Origin: Burkholderiales bacterium | GTDB taxonomy: Bacteria; Pseudomonadota; Gammaproteobacteria; Burkholderiales; Burkholderiaceae_C | Direction of reading: 5' to 3' | Length of the DNA: 46,543 nucleotides | NCBI GenBank assembly: GCA_019509985.1 | Contig: JAEKLF010000062.1 | Span: forward strand, 1-46,543 | Part shown: positions 28,005 through 36,765 of the stretch, piece by piece | Position numbering within the stretch: the first letter of the stretch is position 1 | Layout of the letters: every line of letters begins with the position of its first letter | Position numbers and translations under genes: made by a program | The notes under the pieces: model-generated | Database searches by the model: none | Seen by the model: the letters and a program-made list of their open reading frames with translations, nothing else | What the model was told of the DNA's origin: nothing

Positions 28005-29255
28005 ATGTCTCTCACCGCCTACATAGACGACCTCGGCCGCGCCGCCCGCGCCGCCGCCACGCAAATGGCCGCCGCCTCCACGGCCGCCAAGAACAACGCG
28101 CTGCTGGCTCTGGCCCGCCGCCTGCGCGAGGCCGGCCCGGCGCTGGCTGAAGCCAACGCACGCGACCTGGCTGGCGCCGCCGAACTCAGCGGCCCGCTGC
28201 GCGACCGACTCAAGCTCGATGCGAAGACGCTGGCCACGGTGGCCGAGGGCTGCGAGCAGATCGCCGCCATGCCCGACCCCATCGGCGAGATCACCGGCGT
28301 GAAGCGCCGCCCGAGCGGCATCAGCGTGGGCCACATGCGCGTGCCGCTGGGCGTGTTCGGCATGATCTACGAGAGCCGCCCCAACGTGACCATCGAGGCC
28401 GCGTCGCTGGCCATCAAGAGCGGCAACGCCTGCATCCTGCGCGGCGGCAGCGAGGCCATCCACTCCAACCTCGCGCTGGCCGAACTGGTCGCCGCCTCGC
28501 TCGAAGAAGCCGGCCTGCCGCGCGCCGCCGTGCAGCTCGTCAACACGACGGACCGCGCCGCCGTGGGCCTGCTGATCTCATCACCGCAATGGGTCGACGT
28601 CATCATCCCGCGCGGCGGCAAGGGCTTGATCGAACGCATCAGCGCCGAGGCCAAGGTGCCCGTCATCAAGCATCTGGACGGCAACTGCCACAGCTATGTC
28701 GACGCCGAGGTGGATCTCGACCAGGCCGTCAAGGTCGTCGACAACGCCAAGACGCAGAAGTACAGCCCCTGCAACGCGACCGAGTCCCTGCTCGTGCATG
28801 CCGCCCAGGCGCAGGCCTTCCTGCCGCGCATCGCGGCCATCTTCAAGGCCAAGGGCGTGGAAATGCGCGGCTGCCTGCGCACGCTGGCCCTGGTGCCTGG
28901 CGCGGTGGCTGCGACGGAGGACGACTGGTCCACCGAATACCTCGCACCCGTCATCAGCATCAAGGTCGTCGACTCGCTGGACGAGGCCATCACCCACATC
29001 AACCGCTACGGCTCGCACCACACCGACGCCATCTTGACGACCAACCACGTCAGCGCCATGCGCTTCCTGCGCGAGGTCGATTCGGCCAGCGTGGTGGTCA
29101 ACGCCAGCACCCGCTTTGCCGACGGCTTCGAATACGGCCTGGGTGCCGAGATCGGCATCTCCACCGACAAGTTCCACGCCCGCGGCCCGGTGGGGCTGGA
29201 GGGGCTGACGTCGATGAAGTGGGTGGTGTTGGGGCAGGGTGAGGTGAGAGCGTGA
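28005..29255 (+). CDS. proA: Glutamate-5-semialdehyde dehydrogenase (gamma-glutamyl phosphate reductase)
   Basis: A 416-residue cytoplasmic enzyme for the second step of proline synthesis, the NADPH-dependent reduction of gamma-glutamyl phosphate. Signatures: [43 protein letters not shown], the catalytic C256 in [13 protein letters not shown], and a C-terminal [16 protein letters not shown]. Full length. The ATG at 28005 has no ribosome site at normal spacing; a CAAAAT hexamer at 27993-27998, six bases before it, could be a -10 element for a leaderless mRNA. No proB is in the window. Confidence 0.97.
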   Translation: MSLTAYIDDLGRAARAAATQMAAASTAAKNNALLALARRLREAGPALAEANARDLAGAAELSGPLRDRLKLDAKTLATVAEGCEQIAAMPDPIGEITGVKRRPSGISVGHMRVPLGVFGMIYESRPNVTIEAASLAIKSGNACILRGGSEAIHSNLALAELVAASLEEAGLPRAAVQLVNTTDRAAVGLLISSPQWVDVIIPRGGKGLIERISAEAKVPVIKHLDGNCHSYVDAEVDLDQAVKVVDNAKTQKYSPCNATESLLVHAAQAQAFLPRIAAIFKAKGVEMRGCLRTLALVPGAVAATEDDWSTEYLAPVISIKVVDSLDEAITHINRYGSHHTDAILTTNHVSAMRFLREVDSASVVVNASTRFADGFEYGLGAEIGISTDKFHARGPVGLEGLTSMKWVVLGQGEVRA

Positions 29256-29323
29256 TTTCCTAACTCCCTCTGCTGCCGCCTAAGATCATTCAGCGCGGGA
29301 ACAGCAATATCAGGGAGAGATTC

Positions 29324-29626
29324 ATGCGATCACTACTCGCTTGCTCGTTGGTGGCCTTAATCACAGGCTGTGCGACATCTAAACAGATCGTCGGGCCGAA
29401 TGGTGTGGCCGCGCACTCGATTAGATGTGGGGCCGCAGTCGCGGATGCTTGCTACGAGAAAGCCGGCGAAGTCTGTCCTAACGGATACACCGTTCTCAAC
29501 AGTCAGGGGAGCCGATACCTAGGCCAAATTGGCACCGCGTCAGTGAGCGGCAGCTACGGTTCTGCAACGTCTACGCCGTTGATCACACCGAATACCCTGC
29601 TGGTTGAGTGCAAGCCTGCCAAGTAG
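29324..29626 (+). CDS. Small predicted lipoprotein
   Basis: A 100-residue protein with a lipoprotein signal (MRSLLACSLVALITGC, lipobox ITGC, C16). The ribosome site AGGGAGAG is about 4 nt before the ATG. The mature part has four further Cys (RCGA, ACYEK, VCPNGY, ECKPAK) likely to pair, and a Ser/Gly/Thr-rich centre. The CYEKAGEVCPNGYTVL segment resembles small exported proteins of proteobacteria that I cannot name. GC is lower than in neighbouring genes: 53 to 62 percent in the three lines that I counted, against about 70 percent around it. That suggests recent acquisition. It sits between proA and a gene-poor stretch. Confidence 0.75.
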   Translation: MRSLLACSLVALITGCATSKQIVGPNGVAAHSIRCGAAVADACYEKAGEVCPNGYTVLNSQGSRYLGQIGTASVSGSYGSATSTPLITPNTLLVECKPAK

Positions 29627-30144
29627 CCGTCATTGGCAAGGTGGACGATCTGTTGTTGGAACCAGAGGTCGCCCCGTCACTGCGTATCTGGCCGGTGTAG
29701 GTCGAGGGCGAGACGTTGGGCTTCCCTCCAAGCCCGGTAGGTTGGGATGAACGCGGTGAACCCCAACGAATCCTGGTGAGCAGTGAGCGGCAATTTGCGC
29801 AAGGCCCAGCCGTGAGTTCGCCCCGGAGGAGGTAGCTGGAGCCCGGAGAGCCGCCAGGGGCCGCGCGCCGTGGCCTTGAGCGTTCGGAGCGACCGCTGGG
29901 ACAGCGAGTTCGACCGTCTCGTCACCGCGAAGGGCGAGCCGCAGGTCATGTTCGGCGGGCGTCGCCCCGGCCGCTACGTCAGCGGTGCGGCTCGAACCGG
30001 CCGGTGTTCGAGGCAGCAGCCGGCGCAGGCGCGCACGAACCTGCCCGGCTGGCCTTCGACCGCGGCGCCATCGTCGGCAGTGAGGCGTCGTCCGCCTTGC
30101 TGTCGGCCGTGGCGTGAAGCCGCAGGCCGGGCGGTGCCGCAACT
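29627..30144. other. Gene-poor intergenic stretch
   Basis: About 520 bp without a gene that I can support. Both strands have open frames (minus 29630-30148, plus 29870-30289), but the translations are Arg/Pro/Ala-rich with no domain signature, and the plus frame runs into the YCII gene antisense. The only clear structure is a REP-like hairpin at 29737-29767. Together with the lower-GC lipoprotein next to it, this looks like a variable or decayed site. I see no transposase, integrase or direct repeats marking ends. Confidence 0.5.
29737..29767 (+). repeat. GTAG-type REP-like palindrome
   Basis: GTAG (29737-29740) is directly followed by a hairpin with arms GTTGGG (29741-29746) and CCCAAC (29762-29767). 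One further T-A pair inside follows an A/C mismatch, and the loop contains ACGCGGT. A GTAG tetranucleotide in front of an imperfect palindrome is the known hallmark of REP elements moved by REP-associated tyrosine transposases (RAYTs). No RAYT gene is in the window, and only one copy was found here, so the call rests on shape alone. Confidence 0.5.
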
Positions 30145-30477
30145 TCAAGGCATCTCTTCAATCGGCCAGACCTCGACGACGCCATGCGCCACCGCGCAGG
30201 GCGACCTGGACACCAGAGCGATGGCTTCCTGCAGGTCCTTGGCATCGATGACGGCAAAGCCTGCAAGCGGCAGGTCGCTGCGCAGGTAAGCCCCTTCGAC
30301 GGTCTGCACGCCCGCAGCGCCGGGGTTGCGCACCTGGACGGCGGCGCCCGCCCGGCCGACCAGCGCGCCGCGTTCCTTCAGGTGGGCGTCGTGCGCATGG
30401 GCCGCGTCGCGCACCGCCGGGTCGGTCCGCTCGTAACCCTGTTCGTCGCCGTATCCGATGGTGATGAACTTCGCCAT
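30145..30477 (-). CDS. YCII-related domain protein
   Basis: A 110-residue protein, MAKFITIGYGDEQGYERTDP at the start, then DAHLKERGALVGRAG, VEGAYLRSDLPLAGFAVIDA and a C-terminal AHGVVEVWPIEEM. This is the YCII/DGPF-type ferredoxin-like fold found in small dimeric proteins. In that family a conserved His/Asp pair may be catalytic; here HDAHLKERG carries candidates. Function is unknown. The ATG at 30477 is chosen because it gives the family N-terminus; a longer frame upstream has none. The DUF4139 gene lies 63 bp upstream on the same strand, so cotranscription is possible. Confidence 0.8.
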   Translation of the reverse strand: MAKFITIGYGDEQGYERTDPAVRDAAHAHDAHLKERGALVGRAGAAVQVRNPGAAGVQTVEGAYLRSDLPLAGFAVIDAKDLQEAIALVSRSPCAVAHGVVEVWPIEEMP

Positions 30478-30540
30478 GACGGCCCCTTGGCTGCTTCGAA
30501 GCTGCCCGCGGGGCAAACCGCGTTCCCTTCGCCCGCTGCG

Positions 30541-32142
30541 TCAGCGCAGCCCCGTCACCTGCGCTTCCTTGGGCGCGCTGATGGCGTAGTCCGCCGTGAA
30601 GCGCTGGCTCGCTCCCGCCGCCAGCGGCAATTCCCACAGCACCAGCCCCGGCTGCTTGCGCCAGGCCTGCGTCACCGGTGCGGGACTGAACTGGCTCTGT
30701 ACCTTGATGTCCTCGTGCTGCGGCACCGGCGCGGCCTCGACGACTTGCAGCGCCACCGCGCCCGCCGTGTGCCGGTTCTCGACGACATAAGCGCGCCCGT
30801 AGCGATGCTCTGCCCGCGCGCCGATGAAGCCGGTGTTGCCGGCGTTGCGCTGCTCGGGCTCGACCAGCACGCGCACGGCGTCGTCGCGGCCGAACGGCAG
30901 CTCCAGCCGCTCTTCGCCGCTGGCGACATTCAGCGTGCTGCTGCCCACCAGCGCGCCGTCGCGCACCAGTTGCAGTGCGCCGCGCGGCCAAGCGCCGGCG
31001 GGCTTGGCGGCGTCGGCGATCAGATAGGCCGCGGCCTCGCCCTGCGGCTGCACGCGGGTCAGCACCTTGGCCTGCAACTTCTCGCTGCCCAGCGCCAGGC
31101 TGGCGCGCTGCGTGCCGCTGTCCATGTTGACGCGCAGCGGCAGCACGAACTCGGTGGCAAAGCTGCCTTCGAACACGCCGAGGTCGAAGCGCTCCTGCTT
31201 CCCTCCAGGCTCTTCGACGGCGGCGGCGACTGAGTTGGCGAGGGCGGCCCGCTGGCCGCTGACGACCACCGTGTTGAGACCTGCCAATGCGGGTGCCGGT
31301 GGGCGGGCGGCGGCAAGGTCGAGCTGCCACGGCCGGGGCGGGTTCGGTCCCACCTTCTGCGCGATCTGCACGGTGGTCAGCCGCAGCTTCACGTTCTTCC
31401 AGTCCTCGCCGCTCTGCTGCGACACCTGGGCCAGGCGCTCCAGGGTCAGTGCGCCCGCGGCCGTGTCGAGCAGCGCGCGGTAGCTCGGCGCCCAGCCGGC
31501 CTGCGTCAAGCGGTAGCTGAGCTTCAGCTCCGCCTCGCGCGCCGTCGACAGCCGCAGGCGCAGGCTGCGCCACTGCGGGTTGGCTGCAGCCAGGCGGTCG
31601 CGCTCGCCCTTGAGCGGCGCGATCTGCTTGTCCAGTTCGTCGAGCTGGCGTTTCAGCTGCACCTGGCGCAGCAGCGCCTCCTGCGCCGACTTGCGGATGC
31701 TGTCGGCCGTCGCCGCGATGCCGGTGGCCGGCGTCGAACGGGCCTCGCCCGAACCCAGTGCCTTCAGATAGCCCAGGCCGGTGTCCAGCGCGCTCGACTC
31801 GGCCGCCAGCAGGTCGCGCTGGCCTTCCAGCTTGCGAATGCTCTCGTCCACCGGGCTGTTGGCGCACTCCGGCGCGCGCTCGCGCGGCAGCGTCTCGACC
31901 TGCACCGGCCCCAGGTTCACGCCAGCCGGCGCGTCGATCTGCAGCGAGTCGGGGTCGAAGCGGGCGGACAGGCAGTTCAGCACCAGCTCGCGCGCGCCGG
32001 CGGCCACCGTGGCCAGGCGCGTGACCTGGGCGCCGCCAGGGTAGACGAGGACTTCGTCGATGCGGGACTGGGCCACCGCCAGGGCGGGCAGCGCGAGCGC
32101 AGGAACGCATGCTGCGAGCCATCGAAAGGGGACGTGGCGCAT
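30541..32142 (-). CDS. DUF4139 / mucoidy inhibitor MuiA-like protein
   Basis: A 533-residue exported protein. Residues 1-24 are a signal peptide ([11 protein letters not shown] type). Residues about 26-110 are the DUF4140 N-terminal domain ([18 protein letters not shown]). Then comes a coiled-coil of charged helices ([19 protein letters not shown]). The rest is the DUF4139 domain, with [33 protein letters not shown] and a C-terminal [22 protein letters not shown]4139 proteins include MuiA, whose disruption affects exopolysaccharide in some bacteria; the mechanism is not known. Here the Ala/Leu-rich signal suggests a periplasmic location. It is divergent from queC (47 bp). Confidence 0.88.
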   Translation of the reverse strand: MRHVPFRWLAACVPALALPALAVAQSRIDEVLVYPGGAQVTRLATVAAGARELVLNCLSARFDPDSLQIDAPAGVNLGPVQVETLPRERAPECANSPVDESIRKLEGQRDLLAAESSALDTGLGYLKALGSGEARSTPATGIAATADSIRKSAQEALLRQVQLKRQLDELDKQIAPLKGERDRLAAANPQWRSLRLRLSTAREAELKLSYRLTQAGWAPSYRALLDTAAGALTLERLAQVSQQSGEDWKNVKLRLTTVQIAQKVGPNPPRPWQLDLAAARPPAPALAGLNTVVVSGQRAALANSVAAAVEEPGGKQERFDLGVFEGSFATEFVLPLRVNMDSGTQRASLALGSEKLQAKVLTRVQPQGEAAAYLIADAAKPAGAWPRGALQLVRDGALVGSSTLNVASGEERLELPFGRDDAVRVLVEPEQRNAGNTGFIGARAEHRYGRAYVVENRHTAGAVALQVVEAAPVPQHEDIKVQSQFSPAPVTQAWRKQPGLVLWELPLAAGASQRFTADYAISAPKEAQVTGLR

Positions 32143-32189
32143 TGGGTTTGACAGAGAGTCGAGGGGGTGGCAAAGGTAGCATCCCGCCC

Positions 32190-32897
32190 ATGACCGACAC
32201 CCGCAAAGCGCTCGTGCTTTTTTCCGGCGGCCAGGACTCCACCACCTGCCTGGCCTGGGCCTTGGACCGCTTCGCCGAGGTCGAGACGCTGGCCTTTGAC
32301 TACGGCCAGCGCCATCGCATCGAACTGGACTGCCGCAACACCGTGCGCGCCGGGATCGCGCGCCAGTTCCCGCACTGGGCCGGCAAGCTTGGCGCCGACC
32401 ATCTGCTGGATCTCTCCCTGCTGGGCCAGATCAGCGACACCGCGCTGACCAGCGAACGCGCCATCGAGCTGCAGGCCAACGGCCTGCCCAACACCTTCGT
32501 CCCTGGCCGCAATCTGCTGTTCCTGACCTTCGCCGCGACACTGGCCTACCGCCGCGGCGCGACAGTGCTGGTGGGCGGCATGTGCGAGACCGATTTCTCC
32601 GGCTACCCGGACTGCCGCGACAACACGCTGAAGGCGCTGCAGGTCGCGCTCAGCCTCGGCCTGGACTCGCCGATGACGCTGGACACGCCGCTGATGTTCA
32701 TCGACAAGGCCGCCACCTGGCGCCTGGCCGAGAGCCTGGGCGGCGAGGCGCTGGTGAAGCTCATCGTCGAGGACACCCACACCTGCTATCTCGGCGAGCG
32801 CGGCGAACTGCACGACTGGGGGCATGGCTGCGGCCACTGCCCGGCCTGCACATTGCGGGCCAAGGGGTTTGCTGCCTACGGGGCCGGCTCGGCATGA
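32190..32897 (+). CDS. queC: 7-cyano-7-deazaguanine synthase (QueC)
   Basis: A 235-residue ATP-dependent enzyme that converts 7-carboxy-7-deazaguanine to preQ0, a step on the way to queuosine in tRNA. The PP-loop motif SGGQDSTTC is at residues 12-20. The zinc site is C199, C214, C217 and C220 (CYLGERG, then GCGHCPAC). The central [17 protein letters not shown] and [13 protein letters not shown] are family signatures. Full length. It overlaps the LemA-like gene by ATGA. folE, which feeds the same pathway from GTP, is about 1 kb downstream on the opposite strand. A TAGCAT hexamer ending 7 nt before the ATG may be a -10 element for a leaderless start. Confidence 0.97.
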   Translation: MTDTRKALVLFSGGQDSTTCLAWALDRFAEVETLAFDYGQRHRIELDCRNTVRAGIARQFPHWAGKLGADHLLDLSLLGQISDTALTSERAIELQANGLPNTFVPGRNLLFLTFAATLAYRRGATVLVGGMCETDFSGYPDCRDNTLKALQVALSLGLDSPMTLDTPLMFIDKAATWRLAESLGGEALVKLIVEDTHTCYLGERGELHDWGHGCGHCPACTLRAKGFAAYGAGSA

Positions 32898-33457
32898 CGG
32901 CGTGGCTCCATTGGCTGAATTGGCAGATGGCCGCGGTTGCCGCCGCGGCGCTGCTGTTCTTCTGGGGCGTGGGCGCCTACAACCGGCTGATGTCGCTGCG
33001 CAATGTCATCGGCGAGGCCTTCGCCCAGCTCGACGCGCATCTGAAGGAGCGCAGCGAGGTCTGCGACAAGCTGCTCACCGCCGTGGCACCGCGCCTGCCC
33101 AGCGAGCAGGCCACCTTCGACGCGCTGGCCAGCGCGCAGACCGAGTCGCAGTCCGCGGCCCAGGCCTCGCGCGCCAAGCCCTGGTCGCCCGACCCGGTCG
33201 GCAGCCTGGCCGTGGCCAGCGCGCTGCATGCGGCGGCGCTGACCCGGCTGCTGTCGCTGCTGGACCACCAGGCCGAGCTGCGCAGCGAGCCTGAAATCGA
33301 CGCACTGGTGAGCGAGTTGAAGCTCATCGAACGCCAGCGCGCCTTCGCCCGCCAGGTTTTCAACCAGGCCGTGGGCCAGTACAACGAGGCGCTGCACCAG
33401 TTCCCGACGCGGGTGCTGGCGAATCTCTATGGCTTCAGCGAGGCGCGGTCTCTGTAA
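32894..33457 (+). CDS. LemA family protein
   Basis: A 187-residue protein with one N-terminal membrane helix ([25 protein letters not shown]). A helical domain follows that carries the LemA signatures: [32 protein letters not shown] at the start and [31 protein letters not shown] at the end. LemA proteins are anchored with the helical bundle facing out of or into the cytoplasm depending on species; function is unknown. It overlaps queC by ATGA (32894-32897), so it is translationally coupled, which may be fortuitous. The TlpA-like gene starts 30 bp later. Confidence 0.88.
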   Translation: MTAWLHWLNWQMAAVAAAALLFFWGVGAYNRLMSLRNVIGEAFAQLDAHLKERSEVCDKLLTAVAPRLPSEQATFDALASAQTESQSAAQASRAKPWSPDPVGSLAVASALHAAALTRLLSLLDHQAELRSEPEIDALVSELKLIERQRAFARQVFNQAVGQYNEALHQFPTRVLANLYGFSEARSL

Positions 33458-33487
33458 GGTCGAGCGGCGCCGGGCCGACAGAGCGCG

Positions 33488-33964
33488 ATGCGCCCGCTCA
33501 TCACCGCCCTGCTCCTCCTCCTCTCCCTGTCTGCCGCCGCCCAGCCCGTGCGGCTGAACGGCAGCACGCTGGACGGCCAGCGCTTCAGCCTGGAGGCGCT
33601 GCGCGGCAAGGTGGTCATGCTGTTCTTCTGGAACACGGATTGCGCGCCCTGCATCCAGAAGATGCCCGAGCTGCGCGAGAACGCGGCCGGCTGGCGCGGC
33701 AAGCCCTTTGAGCTGGTGCTGGTCAGCACGGACCGCGACCGCGCCGCGGCGCTGAGCTATCTGCAGACGCTCAAGACCATGGCAAAGAACGGCCCGGCCA
33801 TGCCGGCGCTGTGGGCGGGCGACCTGACTTTCGGTGCGCCGCTGGCCGCGCCTGCCGCGGTACCGCTGATGCTGGTCATCGACGCCAAGGGCAACATCGT
33901 CGCTCGCCATGCCGGGCGCATGGCGCCCGAGGCCTGGGACGATGTCGCCGACCTGCTGCCCTAG
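33488..33964 (+). CDS. TlpA-like thiol-disulfide protein
   Basis: A 158-residue exported thioredoxin-fold protein. Residues 1-19 are a signal peptide (LLLLLSLSAAAQ). The active-site motif is C52-A-P-C55 in FFWNTDCAPCIQKMPELR. The rest follows TlpA/ResA: GKVVMLFFWNT, LVLVSTDRDRAA, and VPLMLVIDAKGNIVARHAG. It probably reduces disulfides in the periplasm or assists cytochrome maturation; the partner is unknown. It shares its stop codon bases CTAG with the convergent folE gene. Confidence 0.9.
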   Translation: MRPLITALLLLLSLSAAAQPVRLNGSTLDGQRFSLEALRGKVVMLFFWNTDCAPCIQKMPELRENAAGWRGKPFELVLVSTDRDRAAALSYLQTLKTMAKNGPAMPALWAGDLTFGAPLAAPAAVPLMLVIDAKGNIVARHAGRMAPEAWDDVADLLP

Positions 33965-34662
33965 CTGCCTGACTTCCTTGGCATCAGCGACAGGAACTCG
34001 CGCCGCAGGTTGGCGTCGGTCAGGAAGGCGCCGCGCATGACGCTGTTGGTCATCGCGGCCTGGTTGTCCTTCACGCCGCGCCAGTGCATGCAGAAGTGGT
34101 CGGCCTCCATGACGACGGCCAGGCCGTCGGGCTTGACGCGGCCTTCCAGCTCGTTGGCAAGCATGATGACGGCCTCTTCCTGGATCTGCGGGCGGTTCAT
34201 GACCCAGTCGGTCAGGCGCACGTACTTCGAGAGACCGATCAGGTTGGAGTGCTCGTTGGGCATGATGCCGACCCACACCTTGCCGATGACGGGGCAGAGG
34301 TGGTGGGAGCAGGCGCTGCGCACGGTGATCGGGCCGACGATCATCAGCTCGTTGAGGCGGCTGACGTTGGGGAACTCGGTCACCACCGGTGCCTGGGCGT
34401 AGCGGCCGGCGAAGACCTCGCGCACGAACATCTTGGCGACGCGCTTGGCCGTCTCCTGCGTGTTGTGGTCGCTGTCGGTGTCGATGACCAGGCTCTTCAG
34501 CACTTCCTGCATCTTGACCTGCACCTCGGCCTGCAGCGCGTCGAGCTCGCCGGGCTCGACAAAGGCGGCGATGTTGTCGTTGGCATGGTGGCGACAGCCG
34601 GCCGACACGAGGCGGTAGCGGATGCGTTCGGAGACCGGGGCGTCTGAGGCGGGTGCATTCAT
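33961..34662 (-). CDS. folE: GTP cyclohydrolase I
   Basis: A 233-residue enzyme that converts GTP to 7,8-dihydroneopterin triphosphate, the entry point for folate and for queuosine precursors. Zinc ligands C118 and H121 (CSHHLCP) and C191 (DHFCMHW) are present. Other signatures are VWVGIMPNEHSNLIGLSKYVRL and RPQIQEEAV. The N-terminal 30 residues are an extra extension. Full length for the family. It is divergent from rsmB (43 bp between starts) and its stop overlaps that of the TlpA-like gene by CTAG. Confidence 0.96.
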   Translation of the reverse strand: MNAPASDAPVSERIRYRLVSAGCRHHANDNIAAFVEPGELDALQAEVQVKMQEVLKSLVIDTDSDHNTQETAKRVAKMFVREVFAGRYAQAPVVTEFPNVSRLNELMIVGPITVRSACSHHLCPVIGKVWVGIMPNEHSNLIGLSKYVRLTDWVMNRPQIQEEAVIMLANELEGRVKPDGLAVVMEADHFCMHWRGVKDNQAAMTNSVMRGAFLTDANLRREFLSLMPRKSGS

Positions 34663-34671
34663 GGCGCCGAA

Positions 34672-34699
34672 TTGTGTCGGGAAAGGCGACTTCTACACT
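34672..34699 (+). promoter_or_regulatory. Candidate sigma-70 promoter of rsmB
   Basis: TTGTGT (34672-34677) and TACACT (34694-34699) are 16 bp apart in the 43-bp folE/rsmB gap. The expected transcription start falls at or next to the rsmB ATG (34706), so the mRNA would be leaderless or nearly so. This fits the lack of a ribosome site there. The match is 3/6 and 4/6 to consensus, hence low confidence. Confidence 0.35.
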
Positions 34700-34705
34700 G
34701 GCGTC

Positions 34706-36046
34706 ATGTCCCAAAGCCCCCAATCCGCCGGCTTGAGCGCCCCGCTGCACCGGCTGCTGTCCCAGGCCGCTGACGCGGTGCAGGGCGTGCGCGAGGGCAA
34801 GTCCCTGACCGAGTTGCTGGGCCGCGTGCCGGCCGATCTGCGCCCCGGCACGCAGGCCCTGGCCTTCACGGCGCTGCGCCGCCTGGGCGCCGCCGAAGCC
34901 GCCCGCCAGCAGCTCGCCCCCAAGGCGCCGCCGCCGCGCGTCGACGCGCTGCTGCTGACGGCGCTGGCCCTGCTGTGGCCCGATGACGACCCTGCAAACA
35001 CGCCGATGTATGCGGACCACACGCTGGTCGACCAGGCCGTCAACGCCGCCAAGCAGCGCGCGCCGGCCAGCGCGGCCTTCGTCAACGCGGTGCTGCGCCG
35101 CTTCCTGCGCGAGCGCGCGGCCATCGTCGCCGCGGCCGAGCGCAGCCCGCAGGGCGCCTTCAACCACCCGGCGTGGTGGATCGAGAGGCTGCGCCAGGAC
35201 TGGCCGGCGCAGTGGCAGGCCATCCTGGCCGCCAACAACCGGCCGCCGCCGATGACGCTGCGCGTGCATGCCCAGCGCGGCAGTGCCGCCAGCTACGTCG
35301 AGCGGCTGGCCGCCCAGGGCATCACCGCACGGGCGCTGGGCGCGCCGACGCCGCAGGCCGTCGTGCTCGACAAACCCGTCCCCGTCACGGCCCTGCCCGG
35401 CTTTGCCGAGGGTCTGGTCTCCGTGCAGGATGCGGCCGCCCAGCTCGCCGCGCCGCTGGTCATCGGCGCCGGCCTGAAGCCTGGCTCGCGTGTGCTGGAC
35501 GCCTGCGCCGCGCCCGGCGGCAAGACGGCCCACCTGCTCGAACTGCAGCCCGACCTGCAGCTCACCGCGCTGGACGCCGACGCGCAGCGCCTGACCCGCG
35601 TGCAGGACACGCTGAACCGCCTCGGCCAGACGGCCACGCTCAAAGCCGCCGACGCCCGCCAGACCGCCGCCTGGTGGGACGGCCAGCCCTTCGACGCCAT
35701 CCTGCTGGACGCCCCGTGCAGCGCCTCGGGCATCGTGCGCCGCCACCCCGACGTGCGCTGGCTGCGCCGGCCCGACGACATCACCGCGCTGGCGCAGATC
35801 CAGGCCGAGCTGCTGGACGCGCTGTGGCCGCTGCTCGCCCCCGGCGGGCGCCTGGTCTACGCGACCTGTTCGGTCTTCCGTGCCGAAGGTCAGGCCCAGC
35901 TCGACGCGTTTTTGCAACGCCAAACTGACGCTAAGTCCCACGCCGTGCCCGGCTTCACGGGCCACCTGCTGCCCCTGGCCGACAATGCCCTGCAACCCCA
36001 GCCGCCCCTGGACGGCTTCTTCTACGCCCTGATCACGAAACCCTGA
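34706..36046 (+). CDS. rsmB: 16S rRNA (cytosine(967)-C(5))-methyltransferase RsmB
   Basis: A 446-residue enzyme that methylates C967 of 16S rRNA with S-adenosylmethionine. An N-terminal NusB-like RNA-binding domain spans about 10-145 (ADHTLVDQAVNAAK, FVNAVLRRFLRER). The methyltransferase domain follows with VLDACAAPGGKTAHLLEL (SAM motif I), LTALDADAQRL, DAPCSASGIVRRHPDVRWLR (C338) and LVYATCSVF (nucleophile C388). Full length. The next gene begins with TTG two bases after its stop, the usual arrangement rsmB-DUF4390-ntrY-ntrX of betaproteobacteria. Confidence 0.96.
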   Translation: MSQSPQSAGLSAPLHRLLSQAADAVQGVREGKSLTELLGRVPADLRPGTQALAFTALRRLGAAEAARQQLAPKAPPPRVDALLLTALALLWPDDDPANTPMYADHTLVDQAVNAAKQRAPASAAFVNAVLRRFLRERAAIVAAAERSPQGAFNHPAWWIERLRQDWPAQWQAILAANNRPPPMTLRVHAQRGSAASYVERLAAQGITARALGAPTPQAVVLDKPVPVTALPGFAEGLVSVQDAAAQLAAPLVIGAGLKPGSRVLDACAAPGGKTAHLLELQPDLQLTALDADAQRLTRVQDTLNRLGQTATLKAADARQTAAWWDGQPFDAILLDAPCSASGIVRRHPDVRWLRRPDDITALAQIQAELLDALWPLLAPGGRLVYATCSVFRAEGQAQLDAFLQRQTDAKSHAVPGFTGHLLPLADNALQPQPPLDGFFYALITKP

Positions 36047-36047
36047 T

Positions 36048-36614
36048 TTGTTCGCCCGGATCGCCATTGCCGCCTTCTTCGCCGCGCTGCTCGCCTTGAT
36101 GCCCGGGCTGGCGCGGGCCGACGGCATCGAGCTGGCCCAGCTGGCCACGCACCGGGCCGACGACGGGCTGGAGCTGAGCTTCACGACCCGCTTCGAGCTC
36201 AGCCGCCCCGCCGAGGACGCGCTGCACAAGGGCGTGCCGCTGTACTTCGTGGCCGAGGCCCTAGTGCTGCGCAACCGCTGGTACTGGCGCGACGCCCACG
36301 TGTCGCGTGTCGAACGCACCTGGCGCCTGTCCTGGCAGCCGCTGACGCGCCAGTACCGTGTCTCCAACGGCGGCCTGCACCAGAGCTTCGCGACGCTGGA
36401 TGAGGCGCTGAATGTGCTGCGCGGCCAGTCCGCCTGGCGCATCGCCGAGCCCAAGGACATCGAGGACAGCGGCAGCTACTACCTGGAGTTCAGCTACAAG
36501 CTCGACGTCAGCCAGCTGCCGCGGCCGATGCAGATCGGCCTGCAGTCGGGCTTTGCGCTCAGCATCGAGCAAAAGCGCAACTTCAACCCGGACTTCAGTC
36601 TGAAGACGCAATGA
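36048..36614 (+). CDS. DUF4390 domain-containing protein
   Basis: A 188-residue exported protein with a signal peptide (IAAFFAALLALMPGLARA). The mature part is a strand-rich DUF4390 domain: GIELAQLATHRADDGLELSF, then VPLYFVAEALVLRNRWYW, LTRQYRVSNGG and YLEFSYKLDVSQLP. Function is unknown; the gene is usually found between rsmB and the NtrY-like kinase in betaproteobacteria, as here. The start is a TTG at 36048, one base after the rsmB stop codon, an unusual but consistent choice that relies on coupling; there is no ATG that preserves the signal peptide. Confidence 0.85.
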   Translation: MFARIAIAAFFAALLALMPGLARADGIELAQLATHRADDGLELSFTTRFELSRPAEDALHKGVPLYFVAEALVLRNRWYWRDAHVSRVERTWRLSWQPLTRQYRVSNGGLHQSFATLDEALNVLRGQSAWRIAEPKDIEDSGSYYLEFSYKLDVSQLPRPMQIGLQSGFALSIEQKRNFNPDFSLKTQ

Positions 36615-36654
36615 AGCGGGTCGAGCGCAGGGCCGCCCCAAGCCGGCCCGCCAT

Positions 36655-36734
36655 CCCCCCGGGGGCTGAGGCCGGACATCGTCAGCCCGGTGGGCTGGCG
36701 ATGCCTGCCGAAGAGCCGCAACCCGGGTTGCGGC
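36655..36734. repeat. Cluster of palindromes before ntrY
   Basis: The 151-bp spacer holds three palindromes in a row: CCCCC/GGGGG around 36656-36665; arms 36679-36688 and 36692-36701 (9/10 paired, loop GGT); and a perfect 20-bp palindrome at 36715-36734. They could be terminator or attenuator structures between the rsmB unit and the kinase genes. No T tract follows, so the role is open. Confidence 0.5.
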
Positions 36735-36765
36735 GCGGCCTGCAGGGCCGTCGGGCGTATTCGCC

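Noticed and set aside
29630..30289. Open frames on both strands in the gene-poor stretch
   Set aside because: No ribosome site, no recognisable domain, biased composition, and one runs antisense into the YCII gene; at most a decayed remnant.
32876..36460. A 1194-residue minus-strand open frame
   Set aside because: It runs antisense through the LemA-like, TlpA-like, rsmB and DUF4390 genes and overlaps folE in another frame; its sequence is low-complexity and has no family match.
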